DNA of 64,000 nucleotides from NCBI GenBank assembly GCA_946886075.1, contig CAMPHR010000004.1, positions 1 through 64,000 of the forward strand, given 5' to 3'. Of this stretch, positions 17,764-27,158 are shown one piece after another. Numbering within the stretch: position 1 is the stretch's first letter; each line of letters starts with the position of its first letter. The translations under genes were made by a program, and so were the position numbers. This DNA comes from an uncultured Novosphingobium sp. (GTDB lineage: Bacteria > Pseudomonadota > Alphaproteobacteria > Sphingomonadales > Sphingomonadaceae). The notes under the pieces are model-generated. The model was not told where the DNA came from and searched no databases. It saw only the letters and a program-made list of their open reading frames with translations.

Positions 17764-19947
17764 ATGACGGATACGAAAGCTGCTTCTGTCACGAAAAGAT
17801 ACGAAGCAGAAAGCATCAAGGCCTCGGATCTTGAGCTGGCTCATCTGGCAAAGATGAAGCGCAAAATCGGTATTGTCCGCCTTTGGCCGGGACACGCCGC
17901 CGCAGAGCATGAAAGCATAGAACGGTATCGCTTCGCCTGTTCGCTAATTGGTGTCGAATTGCTCGAAGTAGATCGACTGGGTAATTTGCTCCATGGAGAA
18001 CGCCGCCGGATCACGCAGGACGATGTCGATTTCGTTATCTCCCTCCATTATGAAACACCAAAGGCTTATGATTGCTTCTCTTGGGCCGCACTGTGGAATC
18101 CGGTCGATTTTTATGTAGATTGGGGTTTCAACACCTTCGCCGACCATCAATTTTCCCATGACGGTTATTTTTCCTGCTCTTCGCCTGTTATTGAACGTTT
18201 TGCGCGTCAGGAGCTAGGCAGTCGCTACAACGAAGTTGCTCACGCCACCGTTAATCACACTCTGTCGGGCCCGATCTTCCGCGCAGAGCAGCGCGATGAT
18301 CGTCGGCTGGTCTATTGCGGTATCAACTGGGAGCGCCTGTCCAATAAGCCCGGTCGTTTCGACCACTTGCTCAGCCCGCTAGACAGAGCTGGTGTGCTCG
18401 ATATCTTCGGACCGGAAATTATCCAGGGCACGCGGGTTTGGGAGGGTTTCGATGGCTACAAACGCGAAGTGCCCTTCGACGGAAAGTCACTGATCCGCGA
18501 GATTTCCATGTCTGGTGCGGTGCTAGCTTTGTCTTCAAATGCGCATCTACGTTCTGAGGTGATGACGAGCCGACTTTTCGAGGGGGCGGCTGCGGGTGCT
18601 TTGGTTATGGCGGACGGCAATGGCTTCGTTGAACGCTATTTTGCGGATGTGACCGTTCCCATTGAAATCACCGGAGAGGCTTCGAAAGATGGCGCAAAGA
18701 TCATCGCCGCGCTCCAACATTATAATAACAATCCTGATGAAGCATTCAAGCTCGCTAAGGCGCTCCAGGACCGCTATATTGACAGCTACATGCTACATAA
18801 ACAGCTGTTGGGTGTGTATCAGCAGTATGTATTGAATGAGGCCAAACAGTCGGTCATACGCAAGTCCGCCAGAGATAAAGTCGGCTACCTTATTCTTTGG
18901 CTCGATCGCAAACAGCAGTTCCCGAGGCAGGCTATCGCATCGATTGAAAAGCAGACTGGCTGCGAAGCCATCATTCGGATCGTAACAGTCGGCAAAGGCA
19001 GTGAAGAGAATATAAATTTGCCGACCGTGGCCGACAATATCGATCTCGACATCGTCTATGTTGATGACGCATATGAAAAGCCAAATTCCGCCGGTAGCAT
19101 GCTGCTGAATGCTGTCGAAGACCTGCCGGAAGACGTTCAGCTTGTATCCATCATGACCTCCGGATGCGACCTGTTCAGCGACTACGCGGTAAAGATGAGC
19201 CGGTCTGCACGCGACAATGACACTGGTGCGGTATGCGCCATCATCTTGCGGCATTATGATCCCGCCGAGTATGCGATGAGTGGAACTGAATATGCGGATT
19301 ATTGGCGCCCGCGTGCTACCAACCAGACGTTTCCGCCTGTGTCATCAAACATGCTGCTGAAGCGAGACTTCATCGAACGCAATGGCGGTGCAATTCAAAT
19401 GTTGCCTTACAACGCGTTGGTAGCATATTTTGCTCGCTTTATCGGCGACATGGCAACGGTTGATTCACCACTTGCTCGTTCTGATCTTAAGGTTCATGAA
19501 CGCACCAGTCGCTTGTCGGGGTCGCCCTATCCAGACAGTGACATCTTCCTAGATCGCTATAGGCGGGAGAAGCCAACCGAACAGGTTCCCGCCGGCACCA
19601 CGGCTTTGGTCGAGAGCAAGTTTAACGGCGATTTGGACGCCTTCGTAGCACGTCTCAAGTCGAGTCCAAGCGCAAATATTAGCTTTTTTGGGCGTCTGTC
19701 ACACCGCATCACACTCAGAAAGGCACGGAAGTATGCACGCTCGGGCCAGTGGGACATGGCAGAGCGCTGTTACGCCACGATCATCTCCGCAGGCGGATCA
19801 CATGCAAAAATATGGAAGCAGTATGGTCATGCTCTGAAGGAACAGGGATTGATTGGCCCCGCGCGCTACAGTTACCGCATCGCCGCTGATCTTGATCCCG
19901 ATGACGCAGACACACGCGAGCACCTTCGGTATATCCAAGGCAAGTAA
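17764..19947 (+). CDS. Large two-domain glycosyltransferase with TPR-like tail
   Basis: A 727-residue protein of the capsule locus. Residues about 35-360 resemble a GT-B glycosyltransferase of the CgeB/GT1 kind: SNAHLRSEVMTSRLFEGAAAGAL followed by a YF-x4-VPIEI strand is typical. Residues about 375-610 resemble a GT-A (family 2) domain, with GYLILWLDRKQQFPRQAIAS-style opening, IVYVDDAYEKPNSAGSMLLNA and a late SSNMLLKRDFIERNGG. The last 85 residues hold KIWKQYGHALKEQGLIGPARYSYRIA, closely matching the tail of the glycosyltransferase at 10160-12283. Two catalytic domains suggest it adds two sugars or builds an alternating polymer. The donor specificity is unknown. It begins 120 bases after kpsT. 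Confidence 0.75.
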   Translation: MTDTKAASVTKRYEAESIKASDLELAHLAKMKRKIGIVRLWPGHAAAEHESIERYRFACSLIGVELLEVDRLGNLLHGERRRITQDDVDFVISLHYETPKAYDCFSWAALWNPVDFYVDWGFNTFADHQFSHDGYFSCSSPVIERFARQELGSRYNEVAHATVNHTLSGPIFRAEQRDDRRLVYCGINWERLSNKPGRFDHLLSPLDRAGVLDIFGPEIIQGTRVWEGFDGYKREVPFDGKSLIREISMSGAVLALSSNAHLRSEVMTSRLFEGAAAGALVMADGNGFVERYFADVTVPIEITGEASKDGAKIIAALQHYNNNPDEAFKLAKALQDRYIDSYMLHKQLLGVYQQYVLNEAKQSVIRKSARDKVGYLILWLDRKQQFPRQAIASIEKQTGCEAIIRIVTVGKGSEENINLPTVADNIDLDIVYVDDAYEKPNSAGSMLLNAVEDLPEDVQLVSIMTSGCDLFSDYAVKMSRSARDNDTGAVCAIILRHYDPAEYAMSGTEYADYWRPRATNQTFPPVSSNMLLKRDFIERNGGAIQMLPYNALVAYFARFIGDMATVDSPLARSDLKVHERTSRLSGSPYPDSDIFLDRYRREKPTEQVPAGTTALVESKFNGDLDAFVARLKSSPSANISFFGRLSHRITLRKARKYARSGQWDMAERCYATIISAGGSHAKIWKQYGHALKEQGLIGPARYSYRIAADLDPDDADTREHLRYIQGK

Positions 19948-20012
19948 GGCTTTTTCGTCCTTCGGCGGCCTGTGAATGGGGTCAGTCAAGATAACTCATC
20001 AGGGCGCTTTCA

Positions 20013-20837
20013 ATGAAGTACCTTTTTTTCGGGAACTGCCAGATAAACCAGATCTACAACAGCTTTGCTCGTGTACAAAATGCCATATTTGAGGATGATG
20101 TGGAGTTGGAGTTTGTTGATGGCAACGCGCCCGCGTGCCTCGAGGCGTTGGAAACGTCGTTGCGAACAGCGAGCGCTTTGATTTGGCAGGGTCGCGCAGA
20201 GTTTAGGGATCCACCACCGTTTTCTGGCCAGATCTTACGCCTGCCGACGATCTATTTTTCCACGCTGTGGCCTTTTGATGGCGGAGATCTGGCGATTGAG
20301 CAGCTGTTGGAATCACCACCACGTGTTCCGCGCGGGGACAGCTTCATCCGAGAAAGCATAGCCGCTGGTAAATCAGCCGAACAAGTCTATCGGGAATATC
20401 GCGAACTTTATATTCCAGCGCGCGTAGACATCAAGAGCTTGTTCGAACGGGAGCTCGAAACGCAACGCAAGAAGGATCGGTTCTGCGACATCGGCGTTGC
20501 CGATTTTGTAGCGGGTAGCATGATAACCGATCGCCTTTTTTCGATGGCGTGGCACCCAACTAACTTTTTGCTAAGGGCATTTCAGGATCAAACCCCTTTT
20601 TGGGAATATTTCGATCTCAATCACATTCAGGCTACACTAGTGCTACAGCATTGGACTGGCCCAGAGCAGTTACAGCCCGATGTGCCGATCCACCCGTCCG
20701 TAATCGAACATATGGGTTTGCAATGGCGGGTATCCGACTATAATCATTTCGGCGAGCGCCGTCAGTTCGACGATTGGCTCATCCGCTACCTGTCAGTCTA
20801 TGATCCCGATATCGACGAGAAGGTTACGCCAGCTTGA
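20013..20837 (+). CDS. wcbI: WcbI-family polysaccharide biosynthesis protein
   Basis: A 274-residue protein opening MKYLFFGNCQINQIYNSF, the FGNCQ signature of the WcbI family. Other supporting segments are LIWQGRAEF, FDGGDLA and MAWHPTNFLLRAF. WcbI is encoded in the Burkholderia pseudomallei type I capsule locus, whose polymer is an acetylated 6-deoxy-heptose. It has been proposed to bind a CoA-type cofactor and act in acetylation; its reaction is not settled. Its presence with the heptose enzymes strengthens the case for a related capsule here. It reads in the same direction as the glycosyltransferase before it, with a 65-base gap, and faces the GT4 gene on the other strand. Confidence 0.85.
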   Translation: MKYLFFGNCQINQIYNSFARVQNAIFEDDVELEFVDGNAPACLEALETSLRTASALIWQGRAEFRDPPPFSGQILRLPTIYFSTLWPFDGGDLAIEQLLESPPRVPRGDSFIRESIAAGKSAEQVYREYRELYIPARVDIKSLFERELETQRKKDRFCDIGVADFVAGSMITDRLFSMAWHPTNFLLRAFQDQTPFWEYFDLNHIQATLVLQHWTGPEQLQPDVPIHPSVIEHMGLQWRVSDYNHFGERRQFDDWLIRYLSVYDPDIDEKVTPA

Positions 20838-20890
20838 GACTAGCAAGCGGGTATCGGCCATTGATTCTGATCCAAAAATTGTCAGCTTGG

Positions 20891-22135
20891 TTAGATCGCG
20901 TCTAAAAAAGCCTGTATCCTTTTCTTATATTCATCCGGCGTGAAACGGGCTGCCTGCGCCAACCCGTTTGCAGCCAGTTTCGCCGCGAGATCGCCATCTA
21001 ATTCCAGCTTCAGCATTGCCTCCGTCAATTCCGGCACACTCGCGGGATCAACCAGAAGACCTGCACTCCCGATCACCTCTGGCAGACTTCCAGCCGTGGA
21101 GCCGATTATAGGAGTTCCCAACGCCATAGACTCGAGAGCGGGTAACCCAAAGCCCTCATAGAGCGAGGGAAAGATTACTGACCTTGCGTCCTTAATAAGG
21201 GTTATCAAGTCCTTTCGGGGCAAATGCTGTAGCAGGATACAACGGCCACCAGCATCATCGCTATAGCGTTTGATCTCCTCCCACAGAGTTTCACTGGCCC
21301 AACCTGGAGAAGCTACCAACACGAGTGGCAGGTTGATTCGAGCATCACGATGCGCCTCGATGATCCGCCCGACATTCTTCTTGGGCTCCACGGCGCCGAA
21401 GAAAAGGAAATAGCCACGTTTCGCCAGACCCGCCGGAAGAATGGGAACACTCGCCTCTCGAAATCGGCTCCAAAACACCTCTTCTAATGACTGATATGTG
21501 TTCACGACCAAGGCGGGATCAACGTCCAAACGGTTGATAATGTCTGACCGAGAGCATTCTGATACCGTCAGGATTCGGTCGGCATTAGCCGCAATTTCGC
21601 TACATAGATGTTTCATCCGGCTTGGGTCACCCAAGACAAGTTCGGGTCGGATCAAAGGCACAAGATCGTGGATCGTGTAGATATTTCGCGCACCCCGCAG
21701 TCGCAGCGGCACGGGACAAGTCCAATGGACCAAGTCTACGCCCGGAATTTCAAGTTCTGTAAAACGTCCGAAACGCCGGAATGCAGCCACTGCATTAGCG
21801 AACAATTCACGGCTATACCATGCGTTCTGCACTGGCAGACCCAATTCTTCTATCGTCAGCTCCGTGCGACGAAGGCGAGGATAGAGTATGTTAGAGACTG
21901 CTCCACAATAGCGTCGTATTGCACGAAACGCCCTCTTGCCGCGCTCAGGCCGCTGCAGCGCCTGGGCAAGCGTAGGATGGTCACCTAAGGGAATCGGTCT
22001 TACCCAATTGTTACCTAATAGAATGTCAATATCATGGCCGCATCGAGCTGCCTGTGTAATGAAGTTACGAGCATAAGTCGCGATTCCTGTTCCGGTCCGC
22101 AGGCTTATGTTCAGGCCATCTACAAGTATTCGCAC
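20891..22135 (-). CDS. Family 4 glycosyltransferase
   Basis: A 414-residue GT-B glycosyltransferase beginning MRILVDGLNISLRTGTGIATY, typical of mannosyltransferase-like GT4 proteins. The donor-binding half contains GYFLFFGAVEPKKNVGRIIEAH and the E-x7-E region SLYEGFGLPALESMALGTP. It lacks membrane segments and probably works at the inner face of the membrane on the lipid-linked capsule chain. It lies convergent to wcbI and 227 bases upstream of nothing on its own strand except the sulfotransferase, so the two minus-strand genes may form a separate transcript. Acceptor and donor sugars are not predictable. Confidence 0.87.
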   Translation of the reverse strand: MRILVDGLNISLRTGTGIATYARNFITQAARCGHDIDILLGNNWVRPIPLGDHPTLAQALQRPERGKRAFRAIRRYCGAVSNILYPRLRRTELTIEELGLPVQNAWYSRELFANAVAAFRRFGRFTELEIPGVDLVHWTCPVPLRLRGARNIYTIHDLVPLIRPELVLGDPSRMKHLCSEIAANADRILTVSECSRSDIINRLDVDPALVVNTYQSLEEVFWSRFREASVPILPAGLAKRGYFLFFGAVEPKKNVGRIIEAHRDARINLPLVLVASPGWASETLWEEIKRYSDDAGGRCILLQHLPRKDLITLIKDARSVIFPSLYEGFGLPALESMALGTPIIGSTAGSLPEVIGSAGLLVDPASVPELTEAMLKLELDGDLAAKLAANGLAQAARFTPDEYKKRIQAFLDAI

Positions 22136-22362
22136 CGAGTGTCCTTGCTAGTATAAATGGTACCTACAGGCAGCTTACTCACTGCTACCAGCAACAGATG
22201 GCGGTTCGCAGGCCTCTCTACACCGTCTGGCGATCTTACATCCGAGATCAAAATTGTCCCATTGAAGTAGACTCAGACTATTTCCTCCTGCCACTCCAGC
22301 GTACGCGAGGGTGTCGTCATTGTTCGGTTATTAGACTCACGGGCGCTGTCCATTTTCCTACG

Positions 22363-23544
22363 TCACAATATCACCGTAAATGATATCCTGCGAAGTCCGA
22401 TTCCTAGAACTCTCTTATCCTCATTGATACCCAATTCTACCGGAGACTTCAATCCATCGAAGCCAAATGCCAAATTGATCACGCCATTTTCGTCGGTAGT
22501 ACTTGTGTGAACTAAAACTGCCTCCACAGCGGGTGCTATCGAACCAGGAATTTCCATTATTTCGATGCTGTTGACTGTGACCGTACCCTGTCCTGATGGT
22601 GAAGAGCCTTGCATGCTGGGGCCGAGAAAAAAATGAAGTTCCAGCCTCACAGATTTTATATGGGGAGCGAAACAAAACTCGAGCCTAGTTTTCACGCCTT
22701 CAGTCCAAACCCCCCAATCTTCGAGGAAGGAGACACCTTCTACAGCGAAGAAGTTGCCATATTTAGACATATCAAAGTTCATGCTGCTTCTTATCACTGG
22801 CACAACATGAGTTTTGTAGTTAAAATTTTGTGTGATGAAGGGATTATTACGTTCGATTTGGATGATATCGAATTCGGAAAGAGTATCGACATATTTACCG
22901 ATTCTACCGTTACCGACGTGCCCTGGATGCCAGTGGGTCTCATTCGTATAGCTCTCCGCAGCGTTGCTGGAATCGAGAACGCCTTGCCTCTCTAACTCCA
23001 TAACTCGGGTGCGGATCGTTTCCGGTTCTAGGCTATCGGCAATCGCTTGGGCGAAGCGCGCATCAACTGGATAGCCAATTTCATGTCCCAAGCGCATAAT
23101 TGCTTCTAAGCGATCTGGTATACTTTCGTAAACAAAGACGGAAGATGGCGAAGATGGCTCTCCCACGAAAAGCTTTTCGATAGCGTCCGCACTACGCTTG
23201 ACTGAAAGTATTGCGGACGATTTCTCAAATCCGAAAACTTCCATAAGTGATACAACGCAATCACGCGGATCACGGATACTGATTATAGACTTCCCGCCGA
23301 CAAATCTCACCAAATGGCATAAAGAAGTGCTAGGAGTATGTGATTTTATTACTAATGTATCGCTGCCATCTATTAACTCGGCAAAGTTTTCAGGAAAATC
23401 ATCGGCGTATAGACCGACCGTGTTCCCGTGTTTTCTACACAGTTCAAGTGCGGCGTTATAGATCCAGGTGCTACCGCTGCGTGGCAATCCGGCACACAGA
23501 ATGACAGGCGGTCGGCCAGATGCTCGAACAGCGCTAGTTTCCAT
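22363..23544 (-). CDS. Sulfotransferase-domain protein with C-terminal beta module
   Basis: A 393-residue protein. Residues 12-260 are a sulfotransferase domain: the 5'-phosphosulfate loop is CAGLPRSGSTWIYNAALEL, and the 3'-phosphate-binding strand is SIISIRDPRDCVVSLMEVFG. It would transfer sulfate from PAPS to a sugar hydroxyl. Residues about 265-393 form a separate beta-rich module with EGVSFLEDWGVWTEG and LGIGLRRISF. Similar tails occur on other polysaccharide-locus proteins (DUF7024-like, from memory). The coding sequence is visibly richer in A and T than the housekeeping genes of this window, suggesting transfer from elsewhere. No PAPS-synthesis genes are nearby, so it would rely on the cell's own supply. 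Confidence 0.85.
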   Translation of the reverse strand: METSAVRASGRPPVILCAGLPRSGSTWIYNAALELCRKHGNTVGLYADDFPENFAELIDGSDTLVIKSHTPSTSLCHLVRFVGGKSIISIRDPRDCVVSLMEVFGFEKSSAILSVKRSADAIEKLFVGEPSSPSSVFVYESIPDRLEAIMRLGHEIGYPVDARFAQAIADSLEPETIRTRVMELERQGVLDSSNAAESYTNETHWHPGHVGNGRIGKYVDTLSEFDIIQIERNNPFITQNFNYKTHVVPVIRSSMNFDMSKYGNFFAVEGVSFLEDWGVWTEGVKTRLEFCFAPHIKSVRLELHFFLGPSMQGSSPSGQGTVTVNSIEIMEIPGSIAPAVEAVLVHTSTTDENGVINLAFGFDGLKSPVELGINEDKRVLGIGLRRISFTVIL

Positions 23545-23861
23545 TCGTCTCTCACTTTTGAATTTACGCGTTACTTTGGATCTACGCCGCCGATCAGCCT
23601 TTCGATGCCCAGATTGGTGGCATTTTCAAAGGCGACGGCAATTTGAAATGCACCAGACTGCGAGGGTAATACCGTTCGATCCAACACCTCAACTTATACC
23701 TTTTCGTCAAAAAGGAAGCCGTGTCAGCTTCCTTCCGCCTTCGTCAAGACCCAAATACTCCCTACTCAAATTGAATGCAGCTGCAGCTAAGCGTCACCGA
23801 GTGACATGCTCGCCGTTTTCAGGCCGCTCTCCGGTGTTCATATGCCCTCGGCGTGGGCAGC
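23545..23861. other. Spacer between sulfotransferase and IS3 remnant
   Basis: No credible gene. It contains the upstream region of the minus-strand sulfotransferase gene and one end of the IS3 remnant. No promoter or inverted repeat could be assigned with confidence. Confidence 0.35.
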
Positions 23862-24774
23862 TCATAAGCTCGGCGGGCGCCGCCCGCCAAGGCTGCTTTG
23901 CGGAGGCGCGGTGTTGCAGTCCGTCCGCCATGCCTCAATGATCCGTCTCACTGCAGCCGGCCAGGGGAACAGGTGCTCGTTCAAGCACTTGCGACGTGAC
24001 CGACCATTGAACGATTCTACAAAGCCGTTCTGCTGCGGCTTGCCCGGCTCGATGTGATGCCGCTTGACGCCGCAGTCCCGGCACCAGGCGAGCCGCGCGT
24101 GACTGGTCAGTTCGGTGCCGTGACATTGAGTAGGCAAGGCCGTCGGCCGCAGGCCAAGGCATCCGACGCGAAGTCGAGCGACCAGTGCTGATTGGGATCC
24201 TGTGGGATTGCCGTCGGCGCCGTCGGCTCAACGCGCCTTCGGCGGCGGCGCGCACCATCAGCCACACTTCGCGATTAGTCGATATGCCTTCTTCAGGTTC
24301 ATGCCCTTGCCCTCCCCCCGAAGCAGGATAGTGAACCGGCGATGCTCGTTGGCAATCTTGCGCATCCGCTCGCGGAGAGCATCATCCCTCCTCCGAAGCG
24401 GCTCATATTGCCATGCCGACCAATTGACCCCGATCAGCCTGCAGGCGCGACTTTCGGAGAAACCGTGATCGGCATCAACTTCTCCACCGTAGCGTAACGC
24501 TCTGTAGACCGGGTCAGTTTTCCCCAGCAGATCTTTGAGCGCTAACACATCCAGCATCGACTCCGTAAGCAGCTTCTTAGGCCGCCGGCTTTCGTCTCCA
24601 GCGTCCGCAACCGCGCAGCCTCCAACCGGTCATGCCGCCGTACTTCGCCTTCCAGTTGTAGGACGTCGCATCGCTGATCCCATCGTTCCGGCACAGCTAA
24701 ACCGTCTTCACGGGAGCCTCGCGCTCCCGCAGCACGTCGATGGTCTGATCCTCGGTAAATTAGCCTCGCCGCAT
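23862..24774 (-). pseudogene. Decayed IS3-family transposase (OrfA-OrfB remnants)
   Basis: Reading the minus strand from an ATG at 24774 gives an OrfA-like text (FTEDQTIDVLREREAPVKTV, then DGISDATSYNWKAKYGGM) with stop codons at codon 5 and after VKTV, and a frameshift. The OrfB part starts MLDVLALKDLLGK at 24557 and runs to ILLRGEGKGMNLKKAYRLIA. The integrase-core end survives as HGTELTSHARLAWCRDCG and PGKPQQNGFVESFNGRSRRK, ending at SSLGGRRPPSL. Several frameshifts and a missing central core rule out activity. It marks the right border of the capsule locus. Confidence 0.85.
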
Positions 24775-25408
24775 CACTCGTCTCCATCTGACGAGTTAAC
24801 TTACCAATGGTATGACTTCTGGAAGCAGGTCACTGGCTCCCAACTGCGGGCGCTTCAGCTTGCGCGCCTAACGTCACTCGGATCTCTACGTTCGAGCTGA
24901 GATTCACACTCTACCACAACGGTAGCTCTGGCCGGTGGGCCCAAGATCCGCCCTCTCAAGGTAGATGTGCTCCAGGTCGAGCGCGGAGACGACTGGAGCG
25001 TCCGTATATGTGGGATTGGATGTGGGACTACGGACTGATAGTTTTATCTACTCCAGAAAAACAACGTCATATGGTCTTACTATAATCCCTCCCGCTCCGC
25101 CACCGGGTCCTTCATCCACCCTCATCCATATTTTGTACCGCTTCACCTCAGCGGCATTGTGCGGGTCGCTCGGCGCCCTGCATCATGGCTGTTCACGGGG
25201 CGATTCTTGCGCGCTTTTTGCGCGGCATGATCTGTTTGGGTATGGGATGTAGCCGCAGGGCAGCGGGCATTGATGTGCGGCCGGGGCTCGCGGCAGCGAT
25301 GAGATGGGGCATGGCTGGGGCTCGCGGCTGAATCATATTAGCTCTTTCCGTCGGCGCGAAGCTTGGTTCTCCAGTGTAGAGACCTGTTGAGAGGTAGTGG
25401 AAGTGTTC
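24775..25408. other. Gene-free stretch between IS3 remnant and secretion genes
   Basis: About 630 bases with no convincing coding frame. The first part (to about 24,960) is probably further insertion-sequence debris. The last 100 bases must hold the promoter of the type I secretion genes. No tRNA or repeat was recognised, so I see no integration site here. Confidence 0.4.
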
Positions 25409-25531
25409 ATGTCGGGCGGGGGCCGTGACGGCGAGCTTTGGGACGTCGTCCGTGACTATAGACAAGTGTTCATCGTCGTCCTGTGCGTCAGTGCGATATT
25501 GAACGTGCTGCTGCTCGGCGGCTCCCTGTAA
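25409..25531 (+). pseudogene. Detached 5' fragment of the type I secretion ATPase gene
   Basis: From the ATG at 25409, 40 codons read MSGGGRDGELWDVVRDYRQV and continue into the hydrophobic segment VFIVVLCVSAILNVLLLGGSL. They end at TAA 25529-25531, directly in frame with the next gene's ATG at 25532. In PrtD-type transporters this segment is the first transmembrane helix, and the sequence normally runs straight into an L-x-M-x-VYDxVLPS stretch. One changed base in a sense codon (for example TAT or TAC to TAA) would explain the break. It is therefore the first part of the neighbouring gene, not an independent one. Confidence 0.75.
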
Positions 25532-27157
25532 ATGATGATGGTGTATGACTCGGTTCTGCCGAGCCGCTCCATCCCGACATTGGTCGGCCTCGCGATCCTG
25601 GTGATGATCGTTTACGCCTTTCAGGGCTTCTTTGAGAATATGCGCGCCGGGATGCTGGCCGATGTCGCCAATGCCGTGGAGCAGAAGCTGTCCGGAAGGG
25701 TACAGGGCGCGATTTCGCAACTGGCGCTTGCTGGACAGAAATTGCCGGGCGACGGCCTGGGGCCGATGCGCGATCTTGAGAATGTGCGCGCCTTTTTGGC
25801 GAGCGGCGCCGTCGCGATGATCGATTTGCCCTGGATCCTGTTCTTTCTGGGCGTCCTGTTCGCCCTCCATGTCTGGCTGGGCGTCACGACATTGGTCGGG
25901 GCGGTGGTGCTTTTTTCCCTGACGCTGATCACCAATCGCGTCATGAAGCAGCCCGCCGAGCAGCTTTCCCAACTGTCCGCCCATCGCAACGGCGCGGCTG
26001 AGACGAACCTGCGCCATGTCGAACTGCTGACTGCGCTTGGCATGCGTAACCGGATGCAGCAGCGCTGGGGCCGATCGAACAGCGCCTATGCGGCCGCGCA
26101 GAACAAGCTCGCCCGGTCGGGCGCGGCATTGGGCGGACTATCCAAAATGCTGCGGCTGGCCCTCCAGTCGCTCATCCTGACGGTGGGCGCACTGCTGGTG
26201 CTGGATGACAAGGCGAGCGGCGGAGTGATCTTCGCCTCTTCCATCCTGTCCGCGCGCGCATTGGCGCCGGTCGACCAGGCGATTGTGAATTGGAAAGGCT
26301 TCATCAGCGCCCGCATAGGGTGGCTGACCCTGTCCGAGATGCTGAAGCGTGTTCCCGCGCCGCAGCCGGTGTCGCTGCGTCTGCCCAGGCCGGAGCGAAG
26401 GCTGGAGGTCGATAAGCTTGTCGTCGCCCCGCCGGGCAGCCGTCAGTTAACCGTTAACGGCGCCACGTTCCAGCTGAGCGCGGGCGATGCCTGCGCAGTG
26501 ATCGGTCCGAGCGGCGCGGGCAAGTCTTCGCTCGGCCGCGCGCTGATCGGCGCATGGCGTCCAGCCAGAGGGACGATCCGCTTTGACGGCGCGTCACTCG
26601 ACCAATGGGACCCCGAGCATTTTGGCGAATGGGGGGGTTATCTGCCGCAGTCGGTCGAGCTGCTCGACGGCACCATCGCGCAAAATATCGCGCGTTTCGA
26701 TCCCAACGCCACGTCGGAGGGAGTTTTGGCAGCGGCCAAGGCGGCGGCTGTCCATGACCTCATCACCAGTCTCCCGCAAGGCTATGAGACGCGCGTCGGG
26801 ACAAACGGCGAGGCGCTTTCCGGCGGGCAGCGCCAGCGCATCGGCCTCGCGCGCGCCCTGTATGGCGATCCGTTCTTCATATTGCTGGACGAGCCCAACT
26901 CCAACCTCGACGGCGAAGGGGAAGCCGCGCTTGCCGCTGCCATCGCATCGGTGCGCAAGCGTGGCGGCATCCTGGTCGTGATATCGCACAGAGCCGATAT
27001 ATTGGGCCGGGTCAGCCACATCATGCTGCTGCGTGGAGGCCGGATGGAGGCTTTCGGCCCAGCGGCCGAAATCATGGCGCGCTTGCGGCAGAAGCCAAAG
27101 AAGCTGGCCCAGGAAAATGTCGTGGCGATGCAGGGCGCCGGTGCGGGGAAGCTTTGA
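25532..27157 (+). CDS. Type I secretion ABC permease/ATPase (PrtD/HlyB type), 5' end cut by a stop
   Basis: A 541-residue inner-membrane ABC exporter of the type I secretion family. The membrane part contains YDSVLPSRSIPTLVGLAILV and MIDLPWILFFLGVLFALHVW. The ATPase part has Walker A IGPSGAGKSSLGRALIG near residue 325, the signature LSGGQRQRIGLARALYGDP near 430, Walker B FFILLDEPNSNLD and the switch ISHRAD. The ATGATGATG start lies immediately after an in-frame TAA, and the first transmembrane helix is encoded before that stop. There is no ribosome-binding site at the new start, so translation would need reinitiation or readthrough. The HlyD-type adaptor follows one base after the stop. No outer-membrane partner or RTX substrate is nearby. 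Confidence 0.85.
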   Translation: MMMVYDSVLPSRSIPTLVGLAILVMIVYAFQGFFENMRAGMLADVANAVEQKLSGRVQGAISQLALAGQKLPGDGLGPMRDLENVRAFLASGAVAMIDLPWILFFLGVLFALHVWLGVTTLVGAVVLFSLTLITNRVMKQPAEQLSQLSAHRNGAAETNLRHVELLTALGMRNRMQQRWGRSNSAYAAAQNKLARSGAALGGLSKMLRLALQSLILTVGALLVLDDKASGGVIFASSILSARALAPVDQAIVNWKGFISARIGWLTLSEMLKRVPAPQPVSLRLPRPERRLEVDKLVVAPPGSRQLTVNGATFQLSAGDACAVIGPSGAGKSSLGRALIGAWRPARGTIRFDGASLDQWDPEHFGEWGGYLPQSVELLDGTIAQNIARFDPNATSEGVLAAAKAAAVHDLITSLPQGYETRVGTNGEALSGGQRQRIGLARALYGDPFFILLDEPNSNLDGEGEAALAAAIASVRKRGGILVVISHRADILGRVSHIMLLRGGRMEAFGPAAEIMARLRQKPKKLAQENVVAMQGAGAGKL

Positions 27158-27158
27158 T

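Noticed and set aside
25193..26017. A 274-residue minus-strand reading frame
   Set aside because: It is antisense to the secretion ATPase and is rich in His, Gln and Asp without any domain.
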